From the IMG/VR virus record IMGVR_UViG_3300010368_000124, positions 1 through 22,586 of that record: a stretch of DNA of 22,586 nt. One strand, 5' to 3'. A model generated the notes under the pieces. It saw only the letters and a list, made by a program, of their open reading frames with translations. It searched no databases and was not told the origin of the DNA. This stretch comes from a virus. Position numbers and translations under genes: made by a program. Below, one piece after another: positions 13,607-21,800 of the stretch (position 1 is the stretch's first letter; each line of letters starts with the position of its first letter).

Positions 13607-16600
13607 GTGGCCGTTCGCAAACTTACTCTGACACTTGATCTGGACTCGGGCGGTTTCTCCGCTCGGGTTCGAGACGCGAACGGCAAGCTTCAACGCATGT
13701 CCAACATGAGTGACCAAGCAGGTCGCTCGATGCAGCGGATGGAACGTCGGATCACTGGCGTCACCAGTACCCTGCGAGACTACTCGATCATCGTCAACCA
13801 AGCCGCGCACGCTCTAAATATGATGCGCACGGTGATGGTCGATTGGATGGGCTCGATCATCCGCTCCAATGCCGAAATCCAGAGGATGACATTCCTGATC
13901 CGGGGTCTCTCTTCGGCAGCGGAATCCTCTGACGCCATCCGAGAGACGGCTGAGAATTTCGAGTACCTGATCAGCGTCGCTCAGAACGCTCCCTTCACGA
14001 TTGCCGGTCTGACCGACACGTTCGTCAAGATGCGCTCCGTCGGTATCGATCCGACTTCGGGTTCGATGCAGTCCCTTGTTGACGCCGTCGCTTCGTTCGG
14101 CGGTACAGAGGAGACCCTTCACCGTGCGTCCATCGCTATTCAGCAGATGGCCGGTAAGGGCGTGATCTCGATGGAAGAGCTTCGCCAGCAGCTTGGTGAG
14201 GCGGTTCCAACCGCTCTGCCAATGCTCGCCCGCGCTCTCGGCATGACAATGGACGATCTGGTCGATAACATCTCCCAAGGTCGCGTCCGCGCCCAACCAG
14301 CTCTCGCCGCTCTCTTCAACGAATTCAATCGCGCCTTTGGTGGCGCGGCAATTCAGATGATGGACACGTTCTCCGGCCAGATGAGCCGCGTCCAGACGCA
14401 ACTGCGCCTGTTCGCCCTCGATATCGGCGGGTTCAATCACAGCACTGCTCAGTTTACTGAGGATGGCCTGATGGGGCAGCTCACCGAGCAGCTCCGCGAA
14501 ATTACAGGTCTGCTTTCCGATCCGCGTGCCGTTCAATTCGCTCGTGACTTCGGGCAGGGTATGATCGACGCCGCGAACGGTATCAAGGCTTTCTTGGTGC
14601 AGATGTACGAGGCCCGCGACACTATCGTAAAGGTCGCGCAGGTTCTCGGTACCCTGATGAGCATCCGTCTTATCATCGGTCTGGCCGTGTCTCTCGGCTC
14701 AGCGATGGGCAGCGTCAACAGGGCGGTTCTCGGGTTTCTCGGGACACTCGCGAACGGTGTAAACCAGACGCGTCGTGCTATGGCCTCTGAGGAGGCTTAC
14801 GTTCAATCGCTCCGCCAGCGCGCAATGGCAACCCACGCTGCGTCCAGAGCGGCGGTGACTGAAAACCTCGTCAAGATTGAGTCGATTAAACTCACGCTTG
14901 CCAAGTCTCGGGCCACAGCAAATGCGGCTTTCGCAGAGGCAACCGCTCGTCGTAATGAGGCTCTTCAAGTTCAGCGTATCACCGGCCAGATGGGGCTGCT
15001 ACGTCAGCGTACCGCCGAGCTTATGGTCGCGAAACAGGGCTTGATCCAGCAAGAGCGGCGTGAAGCTTTCGGTCGAGAGGCTCTTTCTGCTGCGACGGAT
15101 CGACTGAACGCAGCCGAAGCCCGTGCCACGACGACCGGCAATAGGTTGAACGTCGTAATGCAGGGTACGTCCCGTAGCGCTCGACTTGCGGCTGGCGCGA
15201 TGACCGCCTTGCGTGGTGCGACCAGCTTCCTGCTCGGTTGGGGCGGTTTGATCTTGAGCATCGGCGCAGTCGCCCTCTCATTCCTCGACTTGGAGACGGC
15301 GACGGATCGGGCAGCGAGAGCCTTAAGGGACTTCAACGACACCGGTCTCGTCAGCGACGATAACATGACTGATATGGAAGAGAGTATTCGGAGCCAGACC
15401 ACGGCTATGGAGACGGCCCTCACCGCATACAATCAGGCTATGGGGTCAGAGGGTCGGTACGTCGCCAGCGGCTACGGCCCAAACGGGATGGCATTTCAAG
15501 CTTGGACCGACGAGGAGCGTCAGGCTTTGCATGACAACTACGAGAGGTTCAAGACCGAACTTGAGGCTCAGAACGTCGATCTGTTGAACATGCGACAGGC
15601 GTACAATGAGCGTCAGGGCGAGATTTCTGCTAACAACCAGATGCGGGCTCTTCTCCGCGAGGAAGCAAACCTGCGTCGGACACACCGGGTTGAGCTGGAG
15701 CGCATCTACGATCTGACGACCGAAACTGCGAATAACGCCGCGCTCGATACAGCCGAGAGAGAACAGGCCCAGAGAGACAATGAAGCTCTCCGGGTGGAAG
15801 AGGTTCGTTGGTTCGGCCAGCAGTTGATCGACATGTACGCGAGTACAGCAGCCGCACAGCAGGCTTTGTATGAGGGTATGGAGGAGACCGACAGAAACAC
15901 CCCAACCGGCTTGGGTGTCCGCGAATATATTGACCGACTGCTTGCTAAGGCTCAAGAGCTGAGAGCCATGCTGCCTCAGAGTATTTCTGATGCCATCGTC
16001 GATCTCGACACGGTCCTTATGGACGGCGATAACAGCCCCGTCAGTCGTCTCACAACTCAGTTGGAAGAGCTGCGTATCGAAGCGCGAACCACGGGCGACG
16101 CCGTCGCCGACGCGACCGCTTCAATTGTCGCTGGTCTGGTCGAGGGCATCGGGAATGACCCGAAGACCTCGGCGGCTGTCGAGTACCTGAACATCGTCCG
16201 CGAGATCGCGGAACTCGAAGATCAGATCAAGCAGAACGATAACAACGACCGGGCACTCGCTCGTCTGGGTGAAGAGGCCACTCGTGCTTCGGCTTCCGCA
16301 TCCGAGATGATGGATACCCTGATCAACGGGGGTTCGGAAGCGAACTCGACCCTTTCTCGCTCAACCGCGCGACTTGAAGCCATGCGTCGCGGTTTCGTCG
16401 GTAACTCGGAAGCTGCCGACCGACTCTTCGGAGAGGCGATGAGCGCTCGTCGGTTGGAGCTCGCCGTCGAGGGTCTGACTAAAATTCAGGAAGAGACACG
16501 TCGTATGTCTCAGTCCATGATGACCGAAGGCGACCGAGCGCGCTCTGTGTACGAAGAACGTATCGCGGAGATCAATCAGTGGCGCGACCTGTGGGTCGAA

Positions 16601-17326
16601 GCTGGTCAGGACGTTGCGGACGTCCAGCGTATCGTCACCGAAGCCCAACTGGCGGCTCAAGCTGAACTCGACCGGTCTACCGAGACTGCCTCTGACCGTA
16701 TGATCAGGGATTGGCGGAACGTCACGCAGCAGATGCAGGACGCTCAAGGTGAGTGGATCGGCGACTTCATCGACTCGATGGCTGAGGGCGAGTTCAGTTT
16801 CGGGGAATTCACCAAGAATATCCTGAAAGACATTCTCAAAATCCAGCTTCAAGCCCGACTGGCTCCGGCGTTGAACAGTCTGATGAACGGCGTCATAGCT
16901 GGTATCGGTGGTATGTTCGGTGGCGGCGCTACCGCAAGCGCAGCGGCTACTCCTAGTTTCAACCTCTTCGCCGGTAATCATGGTGGCGGTATCGTGGGCA
17001 AGGAAGCGAACTTCCACAAGAGTCTCGGTCTGCCCCAGTATCACCAAGGCGGTATCGCGGGTCTTGGCTCCAACGAGGTTCTCTCGGTCTTGGAAAAGGA
17101 CGAGGGCGTGTTCACGAAGGAACAGATGCGCGCGATGGGCGGCGGGGGCTTCAACGGTAACATGGCTCCTCAGATCGACTTCAACGTCATCAACCAGTCG
17201 AGCCAAGATGTTCGGGCAGAGCAGCAAGGTTCGCGCTTTGACGGGGAGAGGTTCGTCGTCGATATCGTCCTCAAGAATTTGGCCAAACCCGGCTCGATGC
17301 GGAACGCTATTAAGGGTCTGCAATAG
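13607..17326 (+). CDS. Tail tape measure protein
   Basis: At 1239 residues this is the longest complete gene. It sets tail length and travels with the DNA at infection. Residues about 115-300 match the tape-measure N-terminal domain (N-A-P-F-T-I-A-G-L, G-K-G-V-I-S-M-E-E-L-R-Q-Q-L-G-E). Long helical segments follow, with two hydrophobic stretches (about 346-368 and 541-560) that could insert in a membrane. The C-terminus has the lambda H-like segment FTKNILKDILKIQLQARL and a glycine-rich region with two H-x-G-G-I repeats. It starts at GTG with AGGAG six bases upstream; no better ATG is available. By the rule of about 1.5 angstroms per residue the tail would be near 185 nm. Confidence 0.95.
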   Translation: MAVRKLTLTLDLDSGGFSARVRDANGKLQRMSNMSDQAGRSMQRMERRITGVTSTLRDYSIIVNQAAHALNMMRTVMVDWMGSIIRSNAEIQRMTFLIRGLSSAAESSDAIRETAENFEYLISVAQNAPFTIAGLTDTFVKMRSVGIDPTSGSMQSLVDAVASFGGTEETLHRASIAIQQMAGKGVISMEELRQQLGEAVPTALPMLARALGMTMDDLVDNISQGRVRAQPALAALFNEFNRAFGGAAIQMMDTFSGQMSRVQTQLRLFALDIGGFNHSTAQFTEDGLMGQLTEQLREITGLLSDPRAVQFARDFGQGMIDAANGIKAFLVQMYEARDTIVKVAQVLGTLMSIRLIIGLAVSLGSAMGSVNRAVLGFLGTLANGVNQTRRAMASEEAYVQSLRQRAMATHAASRAAVTENLVKIESIKLTLAKSRATANAAFAEATARRNEALQVQRITGQMGLLRQRTAELMVAKQGLIQQERREAFGREALSAATDRLNAAEARATTTGNRLNVVMQGTSRSARLAAGAMTALRGATSFLLGWGGLILSIGAVALSFLDLETATDRAARALRDFNDTGLVSDDNMTDMEESIRSQTTAMETALTAYNQAMGSEGRYVASGYGPNGMAFQAWTDEERQALHDNYERFKTELEAQNVDLLNMRQAYNERQGEISANNQMRALLREEANLRRTHRVELERIYDLTTETANNAALDTAEREQAQRDNEALRVEEVRWFGQQLIDMYASTAAAQQALYEGMEETDRNTPTGLGVREYIDRLLAKAQELRAMLPQSISDAIVDLDTVLMDGDNSPVSRLTTQLEELRIEARTTGDAVADATASIVAGLVEGIGNDPKTSAAVEYLNIVREIAELEDQIKQNDNNDRALARLGEEATRASASASEMMDTLINGGSEANSTLSRSTARLEAMRRGFVGNSEAADRLFGEAMSARRLELAVEGLTKIQEETRRMSQSMMTEGDRARSVYEERIAEINQWRDLWVEAGQDVADVQRIVTEAQLAAQAELDRSTETASDRMIRDWRNVTQQMQDAQGEWIGDFIDSMAEGEFSFGEFTKNILKDILKIQLQARLAPALNSLMNGVIAGIGGMFGGGATASAAATPSFNLFAGNHGGGIVGKEANFHKSLGLPQYHQGGIAGLGSNEVLSVLEKDEGVFTKEQMRAMGGGGFNGNMAPQIDFNVINQSSQDVRAEQQGSRFDGERFVVDIVLKNLAKPGSMRNAIKGLQ

Positions 17327-17342
17327 TCACTCATTCTTGACG
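17326..17342 (+). repeat. 17-bp dispersed motif, copy after the tape measure gene
   Basis: GTCACTCATTCTTGACG matches the reference copy at 13 of 17 positions. It starts on the last base of the tape-measure stop codon, and its TTGACG is the -35 element of the next promoter. Confidence 0.68.
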
Positions 17343-17365
17343 GCATAACCAACAGTTGATACTAT
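17337..17365 (+). promoter_or_regulatory. Sigma70-like promoter of the tail-tip genes
   Basis: TTGACG (17337-17342) and TACTAT (17360-17365) are 17 bases apart. The predicted start near 17372 is only about three bases from the ATG at 17375, so the mRNA would be leaderless or nearly so. AGGGA (17366-17370) could serve as a ribosome-binding site only on longer transcripts reading through from upstream. Confidence 0.72.
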
Positions 17366-17374
17366 AGGGACCAA

Positions 17375-17740
17375 ATGACCGATTACCCGACATTGTCGAA
17401 AGATATTGACGCGAGTTCGTTCTCTCAGGAGTCCGAAAATCTCGCGGTGGCAACCGAAACTGACGGTGGCTATGTGATTACGCGATCAAAGTTCACCCGG
17501 CGTCCGCGCCGGGTGTTCATGTTCAAGCACACTGACATCTCGGAAGCCGAACGAAACACGCTTCAAGATTTTTGGGACGCTCGCAAGGGCGGGGTAGGGG
17601 CTTTCGATTGGACTCACCCTGTCACCCTCGTCGTCTACAACGTCCGCTTCTCTCCTGAGATGAAGCTGAAATTCTCGCGTTCCGGCTATGGAACAAACCA
17701 TCGTTGGGACAGCAGCGATATCGAACTCAGGGAAGTATAA
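17375..17740 (+). CDS. Minor tail protein, M-like
   Basis: This 121-residue protein directly precedes an L-like gene, as M precedes L in lambda. It has a beta-rich pattern: VITRSKFTRRPRRVFMFKH (about 34-52), a short helix EAERNTLQDFWDARKGG (about 57-73), the strand GAFDWTHP (75-82) and a final strand ending IELREV. The helix and the W-D/F-D-W elements are typical of this minor tail protein group at the tail tip. Its stop overlaps the next start by one base (TAATG). Lambda M itself is only inferred from order and size. Confidence 0.72.
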   Translation: MTDYPTLSKDIDASSFSQESENLAVATETDGGYVITRSKFTRRPRRVFMFKHTDISEAERNTLQDFWDARKGGVGAFDWTHPVTLVVYNVRFSPEMKLKFSRSGYGTNHRWDSSDIELREV

Positions 17741-18369
17741 TGGTAACTCGCGTAACTACAGTCGGACAAGCGATTGAGCGTAACCAGATCGCGTCAGAGA
17801 ACGCGTACGTCGTTCTGCTTCGTATTGACGTGCGCGATACCACTAACGCTCACGTCGAATATATTCATCTGGCCAAGAATACCGAACCGGTCACTTATCG
17901 CGGCGAAATCTACGACCCCGCGAACTTCGAGATCAACGTCAAAGAGGAAGCTGGACAGATACCCTCTGTGACGGTCTCGGCCCATGACGTTGCGGGGCTG
18001 GTCAGAACTCAGATGGAGAACTATCGCGGTGGCGTTGGTTTCAAGGTTAGGTTGACGATCATCAACTCTGCGGCCCTCTCGGGTCCAGCCGACATCGAGG
18101 AAGAATTCGAGGTCATCACGGCCTCTGCTCCTCCCGGCTACAAGATCAGCTTTACCCTCGGTGCCGAAAATCCTCTCGCGATGCGTTTCCCTCGTGGTAT
18201 TCAGTTCCGTGACCGCTGCCTGCTGACTTACAAGGGGCCGCGCTGCAAGTATGCCGGTGCCATTGGTAGTTGCGACTTTACTCTGGACGGCGCGAACGGG
18301 TGTCGGGCTCATGAGAACATCACGAATTTCGGGGGAGCACCGTCTCTTCGGTCGCTGAATTATGGCTGA
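17740..18369 (+). CDS. Minor tail protein, L-like, probable Fe-S protein
   Basis: This 209-residue protein has an N-terminal beta domain followed by a cysteine-containing C-terminal part. The four cysteines, C160, C169, C178 and C188, lie within F-R-D-R-C, G-P-R-C-K-Y, G-S-C-D-F and G-C-R-A-H. That layout is the one that binds a 4Fe-4S cluster in lambda L, a tail-tip protein. These are the only cysteines I see in the protein, which supports a cluster. The ATG at 17740 overlaps the M-like stop by one base; an upstream in-frame ATG at 17704 lies inside that gene and is not needed. The stop overlaps the peptidase start in the 8-base sequence ATGGCTGA. Confidence 0.88.
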   Translation: MVTRVTTVGQAIERNQIASENAYVVLLRIDVRDTTNAHVEYIHLAKNTEPVTYRGEIYDPANFEINVKEEAGQIPSVTVSAHDVAGLVRTQMENYRGGVGFKVRLTIINSAALSGPADIEEEFEVITASAPPGYKISFTLGAENPLAMRFPRGIQFRDRCLLTYKGPRCKYAGAIGSCDFTLDGANGCRAHENITNFGGAPSLRSLNYG

Positions 18370-18802
18370 TAATCAGTCAGTCTTGATTGACTATATAGAC
18401 CTTCTTGGGGTACAATTTGCCTATGGAGGAAGAGGTCCGACTGAATACGATTGTTACGGCCTCGTAATCGAACTCAACAGGCGTCTCGGTAAGACAATCC
18501 CTGACTATAGGTCTCCCGAAGAGGGCTCGGAAATCGAGGTTCTTATGGGCGGCGAAGCGAAGTCCAAGTGGACGTGTTTTGCGCACCGGGACGACTACCC
18601 CGATCTCGATTTTCCACCATCAGTTTTTCAACCCGGTCGCACGATCATGTTTCAGGTCGGTCGCTTCGGGTGTCACGTCGGACTCATCATCCGGCCTCGC
18701 AAATTCATTCACGTTTGGGAGGGGTCAGGCTCAGTCGAAGTCACCCCAATCCATCGAGACTGGAAGCGCCGTATCATCGGAGTCTATGAATTCAATGGCT
18801 GA
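18362..18802 (+). CDS. NlpC/P60 cysteine peptidase, K-like tail-tip protein
   Basis: The 146-residue protein has the NlpC/P60 active-site pattern. C31 lies in Y-D-C-Y-G-L-V, H105 in GCHVGLII, and H117 is the probable third member, in F-I-H-V-W-E-G. Such tail-tip enzymes cut peptidoglycan cross-links during DNA entry. Lambda K has an added N-terminal JAB metallopeptidase domain; it is missing here, so this is the short form. Both ends overlap neighbours through an ATGGCTGA sequence. The first 20 codons also carry a strong promoter and a copy of the repeated 17-bp motif, an unusual double use of coding sequence. Confidence 0.88.
   Translation: MADNQSVLIDYIDLLGVQFAYGGRGPTEYDCYGLVIELNRRLGKTIPDYRSPEEGSEIEVLMGGEAKSKWTCFAHRDDYPDLDFPPSVFQPGRTIMFQVGRFGCHVGLIIRPRKFIHVWEGSGSVEVTPIHRDWKRRIIGVYEFNG
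18376..18392 (+). repeat. 17-bp dispersed motif, copy inside the peptidase gene
   Basis: GTCAGTCTTGATTGACT matches the reference copy at 13 of 17 positions and has AGTCA/TGACT half-sites. It lies within codons 5-11 of the peptidase gene. Confidence 0.6.
18387..18416 (+). promoter_or_regulatory. Internal sigma70-like promoter inside the peptidase gene
   Basis: TTGACT (18387-18392) and TACAAT (18411-18416) are separated by 18 bases. Transcription would begin near 18423, inside the peptidase gene, so the first intact product would be the J-like tip protein. The fit could be chance in coding DNA, but it coincides with a copy of the repeated motif. Confidence 0.5.
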
Positions 18803-21800
18803 TCGCGCCGTCCCCTATACCGAAAATGCCGACCTTGAGTGTTTCTTGGTTCTCAACCCGATGGATGAGACCAACACTCGCCGCGTAACCGTGGCTTATG
18901 ACCCGGCGAGCACCTTCGGTGTCCTTCTGGCTGACCTGCCGGAAGAGTGTGAATGGCGCATTGGTTATAACGGGGCGGTCTACTCACCGGCTGAACTGGT
19001 GGACGTGATCCCGGTTCCCGGTTCGCGCTTCACTGTGGTTCGAATTCCAGAAGGCGGTGACGCGAAGGATATCATTCGCGTCGTCGCAATGATCGCTCTC
19101 GCGGTGTTTGCACCCGAAGTAGCGATCATGTTCGGTCTTGAAGGCATGGCCGCTGCGGCTGTTACTATCGCGGTCAACGTCGCCGGTGCTCTCCTAATCA
19201 ACGCTATTCTTCCTCCAACGCAGCCTGCGATGGGTGGCACGAACTCTATCGACCAGTCTCAGTCCTACGGGATCGACGGACCGAAGAACACCGCCAAGGA
19301 AGGCGTGCCTCTCCCTGTGATCTACGGGGAGTATCGTGTCGGCGGAAATATCGTTGACGCGTACACGAAGAATGTTGGGGCATACCAGTACCTCTACATG
19401 CGGACCATCCTGAATGATGGCGAAGTCCACTCTATTGAAGACATTGAAGTAAACGATCAGCCTGTCGAGAATTTCCAAGATTACCAAGTCCGCAAGACTT
19501 ACGGGCTTGATACTGAACAATCGAACGACTGGTTCGAGAACTCAATTCGTCCGTATAATCGAAGCGCAAAGCTTAATACTTCATATATTACCCATACGAC
19601 GACGGGTGAAGTTGACCGAGTACGTTTCGATTTTGTAGCTCCTCAAGGTATCGTTAAGTTCAATGACAATGGCGACAAGGTCGCTATGAGTGTGGACGTC
19701 GCGATTGATTATCGCATTGTCGGCTCTCCGACGTGGACCCCAATGTCGTCATTCGCCCTTCGTGATATCGCCGGGGTAACTACTGCGACAGGCGCTACAG
19801 GTGCCTCTCTAGCGGTATCGCCTGATGGCGACCCAGGGATGCCATTCTCCATCTCAACTGAGTACCGAGGAGCAGGGTCATCCGACGCTTGGACTGGTTT
19901 CGGTACGGCGGAGGGGTTCATCCCTCCCGCGACAGAGGGTATTGGCGGTTCAGATCGCATTATAAATACGACCGTTGGTCAGCCTGCCCCGAGCATTGAA
20001 ATAGCCCGCGCGTTCGATATCCCCGGCTCATATGAATTCCGCGTCTCCGGTGGCTCATTCTCTACGATCCAAGAGTACGGCAATGAGGTCGGCGTTTACA
20101 CAATCCAAGGCAAGCGCGAGACGAAAGCCTTACGTGAGTCAATCGAGTCGGTGATCTTGCCGCGAGCTCAGTACGAATTCCGTGTGAGCCGTACGACAGC
20201 AGAAGCGTCTGGCGATGATAATCAAACTGTAGACCAGCTCTATCTCGCCGACATTAACGAGATCGATGTCGATAATGTATCGTATTCTGGTCGCGCGACG
20301 CTTTCTCTTCGCATCAAGGTCAATGAACAGATCAGGGGTATCCCGACCCTTACCGCTCTGGTCGAGGGTTCGCTGCTCAAGACCTACGACGAGACAGGCG
20401 CTGAGCTCTCTGAGGAATATACGCCGAACGCTGCATGGATTGCGGTCGATTGTTTGACCAACCCTCTGCGTGGCGGCGCTCTGTCTGCTGATCGTATCCT
20501 TTGGGATAGCGTCGTCGATTGGGCTGAATACTGCGACGATAACGCCCTCGAATATAACGGCGTCTTTGATTTCAAGACGAACGTATGGGACGCTGAGCAG
20601 CTCATTACGCGCGTTGGTCACGCTCATCTTGTCCGTATCGGTACGAAATACGGCTTCGTGGTGGACCGCGCCGCTGAGCCCGTTATGCTGTTTGGCGATA
20701 GCAATATCGTCGCCGGTACGTTCGAGACAAATTGGCTCCCGCTCACAGACCGCTCAAACGAAGTTCGCCTGAACTATCAGGACGCCTCTGATGGTTATCG
20801 CGGCAAGACGATCCGTCTGGTCGATGATGTCGCTTTGGCGAACGGTGCTCCTGAACGCGTCGCTGAGATGTCTATGCCGGGCATCACCGACCATGTCGCT
20901 GCCGGTCGCGAAGCTGAACTTATGCTGCGACGCAACAAGCTCATCTTCAAGATGGTCTCGTTTGATGCCCCGGCAGAAGCGATTGGCCTCACGATTGGCG
21001 AAGTTGCGCTCGTCCAGCACAGCTCTACCCAGTTCGCGGACGGTGCCTCTGGCTTGCTCGAAGCCGGTAGTACCACGACGACGCTCGAACTCGATATCCC
21101 CGTGACAATGCAGACCGGAGAGACCTACCGGGCGATTGTTCACTATCCGGCCCTCCTCCGTGGCACAAAGACGATCACGAGTATCATCGGGGATATCGTC
21201 TATACGACGGCCTTCGGCAGTAACCAAGCTCAAGGCACAAGTCTCAAGGGTCCATCCGGCGAGTCTCGTATCATTGAGGCGAACGCTGGGGGGGATTGGG
21301 TCCGTGTTGACGATCCTGACCAGTTCGGAGTCGGGGAGAGCGTTGAATTCTGGCAGATCGATGCCCTCGAAGAACGCGATGTCACCCTCGACGTAGGCGA
21401 GCAGACATCAATCTCATTCGGGACGGCTCTCCCGTCCGCGCCTCCACAATACGCCAAGTGGCTCTTCGGTCGGGTTGAAACCGTCCAGAAACCATTCCGG
21501 TTGATCGGCACGTCTTATTCGTCGCCGGAGACGCGCACGCTGAATTTTATCGAGCACAACAATCTTGTGTACGATCTTGAAGCGGTTATCCCTCAACCTA
21601 CACCTACCATAATTACCTATGTGGCTCAGGTCCGTGACGTGGCCGCATCAACTGAATTGAATACTGGCGTCGAGACGGGGACACAACGTGTCTCTATCTC
21701 ATGGAACTTGCCTGATGATATCGATTACATGGGCGCAGATGTTTATATCGGCACCGATGATGTTTTGGGTTGGCGTCACTTCGCGACCGTTGCGGACGTA

